Below are positions 1 to 8,005 of a DNA stretch of 64,000 nt, piece after piece. Source of the stretch: CBDDHT01 sp965227905. GTDB lineage: Bacteria; Pseudomonadota; Alphaproteobacteria; Rhizobiales; Methyloligellaceae. The position numbers were made by a program, and so were the translations under genes. Positions within the stretch are counted from its first letter, which is position 1, and every line of letters starts with the position of its first letter. Under the pieces are notes generated by a model. That model did no database searches. It was not told the DNA's origin and saw only the letters and a program-made list of their open reading frames with translations. The DNA is taken from contig OZ245780.1 of NCBI GenBank assembly GCA_965227905.1, positions 3,534,001 through 3,598,000 of the forward strand, written 5' to 3'.

Positions 1-631
1 GCCCGGGCCTGAGCCACAGGGCAGTGAATGTGCCGCTGCTGCTCCATTCAGACACGAGATGTTCTGTAATGCGCTCCAGGTTCTTTGCAATCGCCAGTCC
101 ATAGCCACATCGGAAACGACCATTCTCATTCTCTTGAGCGACGACTTCATTTCCTTTCGAAAAGAGCACAATCTCGAGTGCCGTCAGGCCCTGAACGGCG
201 ACACTCTTCTTGACCAACGTTTCCGGGTCCAAGACATCAGAGCTACGCTTTCTCAGGATACGACGCACCTGACGCGCACCGACGCCTTTGGGATCAGGCC
301 AGAATGCGATGCGCTCGTGCGCATAGTCCTCGGCGACGGGTCCAAAGCGAACATGCTCGATCCGGCCCCAGGCTCGAACCGTTGCAATAAACGCCGCACG
401 TGTCGCCTGGCGGAGATTGTCGTCCGGCTTCGTGCAGAGCGATGCGTTCGCCTGTGCCATGGCGCGGACCGCATCGCGCAACTGCCGATAGCCGGGCCGG
501 ATATGGCGCTCCAGGACCAGGCGCGAAAGTGCCGCGTGATCGAACTCTGCAGCATGGGCGATCCGACCATGAAAACCGCAAAGCACTATCAGCAGCGCCA
601 AAATGACCGATCTGAAGAATTGAGCCGTCAC
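1..631 (-). CDS. Second imelysin family protein, 3' end cut by the window edge
   Basis: Reading the minus strand from a GTG at 631 gives an uninterrupted frame to the window edge (about 210 residues). An N-terminal hydrophobic signal segment of about 25 residues ending near AHA is followed by a helical region containing HIRPGY and RAWGRIEHVRFGP, which resembles imelysin (M75/IrpA-like) periplasmic proteins linked to iron uptake. The GTG overlaps the TGA of the upstream di-heme gene (GTGA), so the two are translationally coupled. The family GxHxxE motif appears as GLTALE, so the histidine is replaced by threonine, unlike the other imelysin in this operon. The C-terminus lies outside the window. 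The family call rests on length, context and motif-like segments. Confidence 0.75.
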   Translation of the reverse strand, partial: MTAQFFRSVILALLIVLCGFHGRIAHAAEFDHAALSRLVLERHIRPGYRQLRDAVRAMAQANASLCTKPDDNLRQATRAAFIATVRAWGRIEHVRFGPVAEDYAHERIAFWPDPKGVGARQVRRILRKRSSDVLDPETLVKKSVAVQGLTALEIVLFSKGNEVVAQENENGRFRCGYGLAIAKNLERITEHLVSEWSSSGTFTALWLRPG

Positions 632-2175
632 AACGATTTCACGAACGCGATCAGTTGCGCCCTCTCCTCTTTGGAAAGCGCACGATACGCATCTCGCGAC
701 GCCTGTGCTTCACCTCCGTGCCAAAGAATGGCTTCCTGTATGTTATGCGCTCTGCCGTCATGCAGATAAAAGCTGTGATTGTTGACGATGGGTGTCAATC
801 CGATGCCCCAAAGCGGCGCTGTCCGCCATTCACGGCCATTGGCCACCCCTTCCGGTCGGTTATCCGCCAGACCCTCTCCCATATCGTGAAGCAGCATGTC
901 GGAATAGGGCCAGATTGTCTGATCCGAGAGATGCGGTTGCCCGGGCGCGGTCCCTGTTTTGAATTTCGGGATGTGGCATGCAGCGCACCCGATGGCATGA
1001 AAGGTCGCCTTCCCGGCAAGGACTTGCCGATCGTCATGGTTACGCCGGCGCGGCACCGCGATGTTCTGAGAATAGAATTCGACAAGATCGAGAAAGGTCT
1101 TACCGGCCTCAAAAGCACCCTCTCGCGGACCATTGCCATTCGGCGCATTGAGGCATGTCTTCTGGTTTGCCGTGCAATCTCCGGACGGCTTGGGAACCAT
1201 GGGATTTGAGATGCCGATGTCACCCGCAAAAGCCTCGGCGGATTGCTGGCGAACTGTCGGGTTCCCGGCCTTCCAACCAAACCGTCCAAGGGCAACGCGT
1301 TGATCGGCATGCGACCAGACACGGTTCGCGCGCCCTGAAATGCCATCGCCATCCTTGTCGTCTGGATCGGCATTGGCCATGATCTGCTCTTCGGGAATCG
1401 CTTCCAGCAAACCCAGGCCGATCATCTGCGGCGCCACGCGTGGCGAGAGCATTACGTCGGGATGCAGCGGACCGTATCCGAGTTCCTTCACCGAATAAGT
1501 CGGCTTGCGCAACGTCACTTCCTCACCGCCTGAAAGCGTGACTTTGACCGGCTCGTATACGATATGCATCTTGCCTTCCGCAGAATGCCCCTGGATCGCG
1601 ACATCCTGGAGTTGACCGCCATAGGTCGGCTCAGGAATGACCGTTACTTTGCGGGTGGCAAGGCGTGCGCGATCCGCATCGGTTTGCGGTGGGATCGAGA
1701 GTCGCAGGAACATCGAGACCGCATTGTCGTCGGGCCAGTTGGCAGCGGGGGGATGTCCGCGCCCGTCTTTGATATGGCACCGCTGACACGAGCGCGCATT
1801 GTAAAGAGGCCCGAGACCATCCGACGCCTTGGTCGACGCAGGCGCCGATACCCAGAGTTTTCGGAAAACGCCGTTCCCAACTTTGAAGTCCAGTTCTTTC
1901 TCGAAACTGAGATTACCGGAGGAATGCGAAAAGGCGTTGCGGTTGTTGACGCTTTTGCGCGAGGTCGCTTCGCCGCCGGGTTTTTCTTCACCTGGTTCCG
2001 GTTTCGAAAAATCGATTTCCCCTGCGGGCGGACCATCTGCGGTTTCGGCAGTTCGTTGACCTGCCGAAATAAGAACGCCGATCAGCAAGATCGTGGCAAC
2101 ACCGCTTACATATCGCGACGGGCGAAGCCATGTCGTCGCCCGGACCTGATAGCCATCACTGCCATCCGTGTTCAC
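628..2175 (-). CDS. Di-heme thiol oxidoreductase family protein (DUF1111)
   Basis: The product is a c-type cytochrome-like periplasmic protein of 515 residues. It has an N-terminal membrane anchor or signal (about residues 22-40) and two heme c attachment motifs, CQRCH near residue 130 and CAACH in the C-terminal third, as in the bacterial DUF1111 family found next to imelysins. A GTG start at 2175 is preferred: AAGGAG lies just upstream and the start falls 1 nt after the stop of the preceding gene, whereas longer versions of the frame would run through that gene. It sits between two imelysin genes, a common arrangement in Proteobacteria thought to serve periplasmic iron (or copper) handling. 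The electron partner and substrate are unknown. Confidence 0.88.
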   Translation of the reverse strand: MNTDGSDGYQVRATTWLRPSRYVSGVATILLIGVLISAGQRTAETADGPPAGEIDFSKPEPGEEKPGGEATSRKSVNNRNAFSHSSGNLSFEKELDFKVGNGVFRKLWVSAPASTKASDGLGPLYNARSCQRCHIKDGRGHPPAANWPDDNAVSMFLRLSIPPQTDADRARLATRKVTVIPEPTYGGQLQDVAIQGHSAEGKMHIVYEPVKVTLSGGEEVTLRKPTYSVKELGYGPLHPDVMLSPRVAPQMIGLGLLEAIPEEQIMANADPDDKDGDGISGRANRVWSHADQRVALGRFGWKAGNPTVRQQSAEAFAGDIGISNPMVPKPSGDCTANQKTCLNAPNGNGPREGAFEAGKTFLDLVEFYSQNIAVPRRRNHDDRQVLAGKATFHAIGCAACHIPKFKTGTAPGQPHLSDQTIWPYSDMLLHDMGEGLADNRPEGVANGREWRTAPLWGIGLTPIVNNHSFYLHDGRAHNIQEAILWHGGEAQASRDAYRALSKEERAQLIAFVKSL

Positions 2176-2176
2176 G

Positions 2177-2821
2177 TTAGCGCTCCTTAGACACCATTGC
2201 CGGAGGCCAAGTGCCCGAAAAGGGTTTCTCCAATGCCTGCGCGACAAGTTCCAGGTGATCCTGGCCGTAGAACATATCGCCACCAACGAAGTAGGTCGGC
2301 GAGCCAAAGACAGATCGCTTGATCGACTCTGTCGTATTGCGATCGTAGTCGGCTTTGACCTCGGGCGATGTCGCAGCCGCGAGGAGCGGTTCGGCACCGA
2401 GCCCTACCTGCTCTATCAGACCGGCCAGAGTGTTCGCATCATCCAGATCTGCGTCATCGCGCCAATGCGCTTCAAGGAAACGATGAGCCAGCGGATTGAT
2501 ATCGATGCCAGCATGCAGACCAGCAATCAGAACGCCATTCGATAGAGCGATTTCATTGTCGTGATGTGTTGGCATCCCAGCCACGATCTCGACGCCTCTG
2601 GCTTCTGCCCAGCGCATGATTTCCCGCCCCGAAAAATAGGCAAACCGTTGCGGCGTCAAATGATTGGTCGAGCCCGGTCCGGTGACAGCCACGACCTTGC
2701 GCAGATCCATTGGACGGTGGTCGATAGTCGCCCCTGCTTTGGCAGCGATATCCTGCAGCAGTTTCGAACCGATATAGGCATATGCCGAGTGGGCAGAATA
2801 GAAATACTCGATAACGGCCAT
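2177..2821 (-). CDS. DsbA-fold 2-hydroxychromene-2-carboxylate isomerase-like protein
   Basis: The 214-residue protein begins MAVIEYFYSAHSAYAYIGS, the typical N-terminus of the thioredoxin-fold HCCA isomerase/kappa-GST family; a Ser in this loop serves glutathione chemistry in characterised members. The C-terminal segment VFGSPTYFVGGDMFYGQDHLE is the matching cis-Pro region. The start at 2821 follows an AGGGGAAG ribosome site; an in-frame codon 33 nt upstream is not needed. No CxxC is present, so it is probably not a disulfide oxidase. Its place between the barrel protein and the di-heme protein in an iron-type operon is unusual. A role in glutathione-dependent redox chemistry is inference. 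Confidence 0.8.
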   Translation of the reverse strand: MAVIEYFYSAHSAYAYIGSKLLQDIAAKAGATIDHRPMDLRKVVAVTGPGSTNHLTPQRFAYFSGREIMRWAEARGVEIVAGMPTHHDNEIALSNGVLIAGLHAGIDINPLAHRFLEAHWRDDADLDDANTLAGLIEQVGLGAEPLLAAATSPEVKADYDRNTTESIKRSVFGSPTYFVGGDMFYGQDHLELVAQALEKPFSGTWPPAMVSKER

Positions 2822-2875
2822 TTGGCTTCCCCTGAAGATCGCTGATGCAGCCAACGCAATGGCTGTGAATCAGTG

Positions 2876-2908
2876 TCGACCGCCCGGAACTCAATGCCGG
2901 GCGGTCGA
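2876..2908. terminator. Strong hairpin between barrel gene and isomerase gene
   Basis: A perfect 12-bp inverted repeat (2876-2887 with 2897-2908, 9-nt loop) lies between the stop of the barrel gene and the start of the isomerase gene. No clear T-run follows on either side. It could stabilise the 3' end of the upstream message or partly terminate, making downstream genes less expressed. Confidence 0.55.
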
Positions 2909-2947
2909 TCAGACAACCTTAGGTGCAACTGTGGCGTCTGTCTTTGT

Positions 2948-4066
2948 TCAATCAGCGGTGCTGACGGAAAATGGCTTGGTAAACAGCAGGCCGATTGTGT
3001 GATTCTCGACATCGACGTCGACGAAATTCTTATAGCCGATATCGGCTGTCCAGCCGCTTTCGAACTCCTTGCCGGCCGAAACCTGGACCAAGTAGTCATC
3101 CAGGTCGGCACCGCCGACGACATCTCTCGCGCGATCCGTCCCGGAGATCGAGATATTGTAGTTCCTGCCGAATGTGAGTGCACCGCCGATTGTCAGATAA
3201 CTAAGGTCATCCATGGTGCCTTCGGCATTGTCGAGATGGGCAAATTCGGCAATCCAGGAAAAGGTCTTGTTGCCGAACTCCCTCTCGCCGAAGAGGGCGG
3301 CGACATAGCCCCGCTCGTCGGCAACATCAGTGACGCCGCGACGCTGGGACCGGTATCCAAGATGATAGTTGAGCCCCTCGATACCTGGAATGTCGGTGCC
3401 GTCGAGAGTGATGGAAAAAGAGTCCAGACCGTCGTGATTGGAAACACCGCCATCGGCCAACGAGACGGAACCTCTGTCATTGAATGCGGAATGGGTAAGG
3501 AATGATCGATCGAGTTGATAAGCATTCCCGCGCAGCGTCATCTTGCCGAGGGCCGTCTGACGGGTTTCGACTTCGGCCGCGACACCAACGCGTTCCACAA
3601 GCTCATAGTCCTCGGCGAAGTCGGTTCCATAGATGCCGGGCGCCAAGTCCCAGGCCTGACCGAAGCTTGCATTGAACTTACCAGCGATGACGTTCACCCT
3701 ACCCAGGTGGAATGCCGCATAGAATTCTTCGGCATAGAGCCCCTGATCTTCGAAGAAACGCGAGTCGCCCGGTCCCGGATCGGCTATCGGTTCGAATGTG
3801 AGATGCGAATTCAGCGAAAAGAAAGGACTAAAGATCCAGCGGATATCCGCTTCCGTCGTCGTGTAGGTGTCCGACAGTTCGGCATCTGGATCTTGCGAGT
3901 CGACATTATTGTCGCTCTGGATCTCGACCACACCTTCAACTTCAATGCGCGGCGTGCTCTTTGGTGGTTCTTCGTCATCTTGCGCCAAGACCGGCCCAGC
4001 CAGAACGGCATAGGCAAAAGCGACGCATGTCAGTGTTCCGGCACTGCGTCCGAGTGCTCTTGTCAT
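2948..4066 (-). CDS. Outer-membrane beta-barrel protein (porin-like, iron-operon associated)
   Basis: The product has 372 residues with a clear Sec signal (cleavage near VLAQ). A long mature part of alternating polar/hydrophobic strands with many Gly and aromatic residues follows, typical of a 14-16-strand barrel. GGGGAA precedes the ATG. Its size and its position after an imelysin gene resemble LbtU/porin-like proteins found in iron-uptake loci, but I cannot assign a family firmly. A role as the outer-membrane channel that brings the imelysin/di-heme substrate into the periplasm is inferred from context. Confidence 0.7.
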   Translation of the reverse strand: MTRALGRSAGTLTCVAFAYAVLAGPVLAQDDEEPPKSTPRIEVEGVVEIQSDNNVDSQDPDAELSDTYTTTEADIRWIFSPFFSLNSHLTFEPIADPGPGDSRFFEDQGLYAEEFYAAFHLGRVNVIAGKFNASFGQAWDLAPGIYGTDFAEDYELVERVGVAAEVETRQTALGKMTLRGNAYQLDRSFLTHSAFNDRGSVSLADGGVSNHDGLDSFSITLDGTDIPGIEGLNYHLGYRSQRRGVTDVADERGYVAALFGEREFGNKTFSWIAEFAHLDNAEGTMDDLSYLTIGGALTFGRNYNISISGTDRARDVVGGADLDDYLVQVSAGKEFESGWTADIGYKNFVDVDVENHTIGLLFTKPFSVSTAD

Positions 4067-4208
4067 CTTTCAGTTCCCCGTTGATAGCGCACTGCTTCCG
4101 GTGACGCTTATCAGGTTGATCCCACTCGATACCCGATTGTTATTCCGATGACTTTAACCAGTGGCGATCTTCAAAGTCAGGCCGCTTTCTTTGAATGCGC
4201 GACTCTTA

Positions 4209-4248
4209 TTTTTGCATGACATGTCAGTTTTTTGCATGACAAGTCGAT
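4209..4248. repeat. Tandem pair of 20-bp repeats in intergenic region
   Basis: Two near-identical units containing TTTTGCATGACA followed by TGTC or AGTC are spaced exactly 20 bp apart between the imelysin stop (4260) and the barrel start (4066). The first copy contains the palindrome TGACATGTCA. Two helical turns of spacing suggest a repeated protein-binding site for an internal promoter driving the barrel and downstream genes; this is inference. Confidence 0.5.
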
Positions 4249-4259
4249 TTCTCCGGGCG

Positions 4260-5555
4260 CTACTTCACAGACCCTGGATTGTCCAAGCTGTCGGAGCCTT
4301 CGAACGCGATTGTGTTGAGCTTGAGCGCAGCGACTGTGCGCTGGATTGTTTTGGTTTGTGCGAGCAGTGCATCGATACCTGACTGGATGACGGCGTTCCC
4401 TTTCTCGTTCCCCTCAGCAAGCATCTGGTCGTAGGCTTCGACGGTCTCGGCACGCTTCACAATCTGGGCGAATACGTCTTTTGTGGCGTCAAGGCTCTTG
4501 CGCATAGCGGCATCAGCCTCAGGTGATATGGCTTTCACCAGGTCGGAGAGAGATGCGCCCGAAACGACGCTGCCATCGATACGGCGATAGGTCCCAAGAT
4601 AGATATTGCGCATCCCGACCACATTGTAGAAGTGGGAGTTGTGCGTGTTGTCCGAGAAGCAATCATGCTCCTCTTCCGGATCATGGATAATCAGGCCAAG
4701 CTTCATACGTTCGCCCGCCAACTCGCCATAAGAAAGGCTTCCAAGTCCCGTGAACATGGCCACAAGCCCGGCCTGTTCGGTACCGCTCATGAGTGTCTCC
4801 CGGGCTTTGCCGCCCGGTGCCCACTGAGCCGTGATCCAGGTGAGATCGTCGATGAGAAGCTCGGTTGCGGCGCGCAGATAGGCGGCGCGTCTGTCGCAGT
4901 TGCCGCCAGTGCAATTGGTCTTGCTGTAGTCCGTGGCGGGACGCTTTCCTTTTCCCGGCCCGGATCCGTTGAGATCCTGCCCCCACAAAAGGAACTCGAT
5001 TGCGTGATAACCTGTGGCAACATTGGCCTCTATTCCCTCGACCTCGTGCAGGTCTTCGGCGAGTATCGTTTTTGTAATCACCGATACATCAATTGTCCGT
5101 CCAGCGGCTTTGATTGATTTGTTGGCGATAACATTTGCCGCATAGAAGTCATTCTCGTCGGATTCGGTTCCATAGTCATCTGCGACATAGTCGATTAGGC
5201 CCTCGTCCAGGGGCCAGGCATTCACCTTGCCTTCCCAATCGTCGACGATCGCGTTCCCGAACCTGTAGACCTCGGTTTGCTGATATGGCACGCGGGCCGC
5301 AAGCCAGGCCTCTCGGGCGCCTTGCAACGTCTCATCACTCGGTTTTGCCAACAGCGCATCGATTGCTTTCTGGAGTGTTTTCGCAGTCGTCAGCGCATCT
5401 TCGTACTTCGCATACGCAATATCGGAATAGGTCTTGAGAACCGGCTTCTCCGCGCCCTTGCCGAATGCGATATCGGCAGCCATAGACATCCAGGCGATGA
5501 TCCAGAGGAGGCCGAGCGTCATGAACAGATAGCGGTATTGATAAGTCATCGTCAC
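4260..5555 (-). CDS. Imelysin family periplasmic protein (IrpA/M75-like)
   Basis: The 431-residue protein has an N-terminal signal/anchor (about residues 8-28), then an all-helical imelysin fold. The family motif GxHxxE is present as GYHAIEFLLWG, and WPLDEGLIDY and AYLRAATELL resemble other imelysins. Bacterial imelysins are periplasmic or surface proteins implicated in iron uptake; protease activity is doubtful. It is the first gene of the operon running to the left edge. GTG at 5555 or ATG at 5549 could start; GGGGGA lies 4 and 10 nt upstream respectively. A shared operator-like motif lies about 230 bp upstream. Confidence 0.9.
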   Translation of the reverse strand: MTMTYQYRYLFMTLGLLWIIAWMSMAADIAFGKGAEKPVLKTYSDIAYAKYEDALTTAKTLQKAIDALLAKPSDETLQGAREAWLAARVPYQQTEVYRFGNAIVDDWEGKVNAWPLDEGLIDYVADDYGTESDENDFYAANVIANKSIKAAGRTIDVSVITKTILAEDLHEVEGIEANVATGYHAIEFLLWGQDLNGSGPGKGKRPATDYSKTNCTGGNCDRRAAYLRAATELLIDDLTWITAQWAPGGKARETLMSGTEQAGLVAMFTGLGSLSYGELAGERMKLGLIIHDPEEEHDCFSDNTHNSHFYNVVGMRNIYLGTYRRIDGSVVSGASLSDLVKAISPEADAAMRKSLDATKDVFAQIVKRAETVEAYDQMLAEGNEKGNAVIQSGIDALLAQTKTIQRTVAALKLNTIAFEGSDSLDNPGSVK

Positions 5556-5762
5556 AATGTCCCCCGGCCGAAGCCACTCTCAATTATCGGTTCCTGCTGG
5601 CGCAGAATGCCTGCAACGAAGGCATCGGCAACTGGCCAGCGGGCAACCGCACAGAGTGGAGATATTGTGCAGCCGCCCTCCCCCTTTGACAGATCGAGTG
5701 GGAATGGATCCGCCTCCGGGAGTGGCCGTTCAACGATGCTCGAGGTTCGTTGCAGACACGTG

Positions 5763-5826
5763 GTATCATGAGTCCTGTGTTCCGATAACTGCAATGTCTC
5801 CAACGACATACATGCATGTTTCGCAA
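5763..5826 (-). promoter_or_regulatory. Operator/promoter A of the imelysin operon (shared 38-bp motif)
   Basis: Plus-strand bases 5789-5826 match two other sites (7887-7924 and 8187-8224) at GCAATGT, at an ATA 19 bp from the motif start, at TGCA 24 bp from it and at GCA 34 bp from it. On the minus strand a TTGCAG at 5794-5789 is followed 22 nt on by GATAC (5767-5763), with the same spacing as site C, suggesting an associated promoter. The two TGCA half-sites 23 bp apart fit a LysR-type binding site. The regulator is probably the LysR encoded at 8219; this is inference. Confidence 0.6.
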
Positions 5827-6246
5827 CAGGGGAATTAAGGTGCGAAACCCGTATTTTCTTTCCGCTTAACGCCCAGGTCATTGTCATGCTCTGTTGCCGA
5901 TTGGCAGAAGGTCCGATACGCCTTCGACCAGCGCGCAAACGCCAGTTGTCGGAATTGGACCGCCCTAAGTTTTTGATAGTGATTTGCGAGAAATGCGCAG
6001 TCAATTCAGTTCGGAACGATTCTTAACTAACTGGACAACCGTTGCGCGCAGATCGCACATCGTTCGAAAAATCGCGGTAAATCAACCACCTGTTCCAATC
6101 GAACGATGCACTCTGCAGATCGCTCAAATTGTCATGGGCGAATATGACGCAGCCGTCGCAAAGCAAAACCTGACGCAACCGTTGGCCAAAACAACACTGC
6201 TTTTAATCATGGTGGTCGATCGATTGGTGAAGGAGCAAAACGACTG

Positions 6247-6287
6247 TTCCATTGACGAGAGCAGTGAGATTTGTCTCGTCAATGGAA
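6247..6287 (-). terminator. Terminator hairpin after the DUF2325 gene
   Basis: A perfect 14-bp inverted repeat (6247-6260 with 6274-6287, 13-nt loop) lies about 30 bp beyond the DUF2325 stop. On the minus strand it is followed a few bases later by GTTTTG. This fits a transcription terminator for the minus-strand unit. Confidence 0.65.
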
Positions 6288-6318
6288 AGGATAGCCGGCC
6301 AAGGCAATGCCGTCCGTT

Positions 6319-7578
6319 TCAGTTGGCCTTTGCAACATCCTGAAGGCCCGAAACGAAGGATGAGAGCCCGGATGTGCGTAAGGGCATGAAGCACTTGCCG
6401 GCTCGCTTGCAATAAGTCTTGGCGCGATTGCAGGCACTATGGCTGATGCAATCGAGCGGGCACATCACGACATCGCCGCGAGAGAGCATCTGTTGAAGCC
6501 GGGTGTCGCCGCCTTCGAGACCACCGTCGTGATGCAAAAGGCAACCATTGGCCCGTTCGACCAACTCGCGGAAGTGCCTTATCTGAGAACTGCGGCCGCC
6601 GACATAGATTACGGTTGTCCCCGTCAGATTGATATCCGTGTCTTTGTCTACTGACGCGTTCCTGCCTTCTGGCATGCTGGCTGACGTAAGTTCATCTCCC
6701 AGAAGCGCCTCAAGATGATCGGCTTCGCGATTCGTAACTTCGAGCTGCTTCTGTAGATCAATCTTCTCGGTTGCCAGCGCCTGATTACTGACGATCAGTT
6801 CCTCGGTGCGCGTTTCCATATCCCGGTGTGACGCCTGCAGCCGAGCGACCTCATCTTCAAGGCGTTCCACATTTCGCGTCAGGTCCTGAACGAGCGTCTC
6901 GCTTTCGTACTGCGAAAGTTGCGACTCCAGGGCAATAATACGACCTCTCAGCGAGGGCATATCGGACAGCTCAGTACGAAGTTCCGCAATGACCGCATTG
7001 CGCTGCTCGACAATCTGACGGCTGCGCAAACGCTCCTCTTCCAACTCGACCATTACGCTGCGATTGGCGTCTTCGAGATCGGCTAGTCGTTTCAGATCCG
7101 CTCGATTGGCCGCGCCAACCATGTGAGAGAGCATATGAACATCGCCATAGACCACCTGCTTCACCTCATCGTCGGCAAGCGGGTGGGTCAATGCGGCCCA
7201 GAAAGGCCCCGGCACATCTCCTGATTTGTATTTGGTGCCCCAATATTCCAGCAAACCTTCTTTCGACTTGACGCGCTTCGCCTCATCGACGTCGGAGCGG
7301 TACTTTCTGTCGAGTGCCTTGTTCAACAGTTTGGCGATCTTCGGTCGGTCACTGACCATCGAAACGAATGTCCCGTGGATGGCGTAATCGCTGGCACCCT
7401 TGTTGATGCGAATGCCGCCTCTCTGGCCGATTTTTTGAAGCTCTCGGATTGTGAGACATGTTCCCAGAACCGCACAGTGACAAAACTCTGCAAGCTCCCA
7501 AAGCTTGCGACGGCCGGTCGACGGCGCGGGCGCCAATGGCGGCGTCGATGGGAGTCTGACCCCGTGCCTGTCACACAT
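6319..7578 (-). CDS. DUF2325 domain protein with central coiled coil
   Basis: The 419-residue protein has an N-terminal cysteine/histidine-containing segment (MCDRHG, LAEFCHCAVLGTC), a helical region, a long central coiled coil (about residues 170-310) and a C-terminal DUF2325 domain. That domain runs from VIYVGGRSSQIRHFRELVE and includes HHDGG, CPLDCISHSAC and CKRAGKC. DUF2325 has no established biochemical function; the Cys/His clusters suggest metal binding. The ATG at 7578 overlaps the stop of the 63-aa gene upstream (ATGTGTGA), so translation is coupled, and GAGGT lies upstream. The shared operator suggests co-regulation with the imelysin operon. Confidence 0.82.
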   Translation of the reverse strand: MCDRHGVRLPSTPPLAPAPSTGRRKLWELAEFCHCAVLGTCLTIRELQKIGQRGGIRINKGASDYAIHGTFVSMVSDRPKIAKLLNKALDRKYRSDVDEAKRVKSKEGLLEYWGTKYKSGDVPGPFWAALTHPLADDEVKQVVYGDVHMLSHMVGAANRADLKRLADLEDANRSVMVELEEERLRSRQIVEQRNAVIAELRTELSDMPSLRGRIIALESQLSQYESETLVQDLTRNVERLEDEVARLQASHRDMETRTEELIVSNQALATEKIDLQKQLEVTNREADHLEALLGDELTSASMPEGRNASVDKDTDINLTGTTVIYVGGRSSQIRHFRELVERANGCLLHHDGGLEGGDTRLQQMLSRGDVVMCPLDCISHSACNRAKTYCKRAGKCFMPLRTSGLSSFVSGLQDVAKAN

Positions 7579-7762
7579 TTTGCAGAACCTCGTCGGTCGC
7601 GGCAGCAACGTCGTTGCGGGCACGAGACCGGTTCTGCTCGATTTGATATCGGCTAAAAGGTACAATGCGATCTCGACGATCTTTCTCGCGCGAATTGCTC
7701 CAATCTTCCTTGGCAACCAAGTTGATGAGTGTCTCCAAGGATAACATCTGGATCCTGTTCAT
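7571..7762 (-). CDS. Small protein coupled to DUF2325 gene (63 aa, unknown)
   Basis: From the ATG at 7762, preceded by AGGGGA at good spacing, this reads MNRIQMLSLETLINLVAKED and continues as a charged, Arg-rich peptide ending DEVLQNV. It has no membrane segment or recognisable domain. Its stop overlaps the DUF2325 start by 8 nt, which argues that it is real and translationally linked. An in-frame ATG at 7849 would give 92 residues but has poorer ribosome-site spacing. Function is unknown; it may be an accessory or regulatory subunit of the DUF2325 protein. Confidence 0.6.
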   Translation of the reverse strand: MNRIQMLSLETLINLVAKEDWSNSREKDRRDRIVPFSRYQIEQNRSRARNDVAAATDEVLQNV

Positions 7763-7859
7763 TACGGTCCCCTCTTGCTGAATCTTGCCAAGAGCACGTG
7801 TCTCGCGCGAGGCCTCTTCTGGCCAGATCGGTCGAGTGTTCCTGCTCATGAGTCGAAGA

Positions 7860-7924
7860 GTACCGCTCCACCTAACATTCCGATAAGCGCAATGTTTGAA
7901 ACAGAATAGCTGCAAACTATGCAT
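7860..7924 (-). promoter_or_regulatory. Operator/promoter B of the DUF2325 unit (shared motif)
   Basis: Plus-strand 7887-7924 carries the shared motif: GCAATGTTT, then ATA, TGCA and GCA at the same offsets as sites A and C. Site B also shares TTCCGATAA with site A just outside the core. It lies about 100 bp upstream of the 63-aa gene start on the minus strand. The promoter-like GTAC at 7864-7860 is 1 bp further out than the equivalent in A and C. Confidence 0.55.
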
Positions 7925-7966
7925 TTCTACGGGAGTGTCGGTCGCCTCGAAAAGCCCAGAAAACAG

Positions 7967-8005
7967 ACAAAAAAAAGCCGCACGGATGCGATTGATCCGT
8001 GCGGC
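7967..8005 (-). terminator. Strong Rho-independent terminator
   Basis: An 11-bp GC-rich stem (7977-7987 with 7995-8005, 7-nt loop) is followed on the minus strand by eight T residues. It cannot belong to the plus-strand LysR gene and no minus-strand protein gene precedes it, so it marks the 3' end of a short non-coding transcript. Confidence 0.85.

Larger units (their letters stand above)
5556..6318. other. 763-bp non-coding region between imelysin operon and DUF2325 gene
   Basis: No convincing gene is seen on either strand. The region contains the long leader of the imelysin operon (5556 to about 5760), the operator-like motif at 5789-5826 and the terminator hairpin of the DUF2325 gene at 6247-6287. 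Apart from these I see no recognisable structure. Confidence 0.6.

Noticed and set aside
628..2397. N-terminally extended version of the di-heme protein
   Set aside because: It would read through the end of the isomerase gene; a GTG with AAGGAG at 2175 gives a proper signal anchor.
5552..6004. Minus-strand frame ending in a GTGA overlap with the imelysin start
   Set aside because: Composition is irregular, no ribosome site or domain is visible, and the operator motif and promoter lie inside it.
7571..7924. 117-aa version of the small DUF2325 partner
   Set aside because: It would start inside the operator motif; ATG 7762 has a far better ribosome site.
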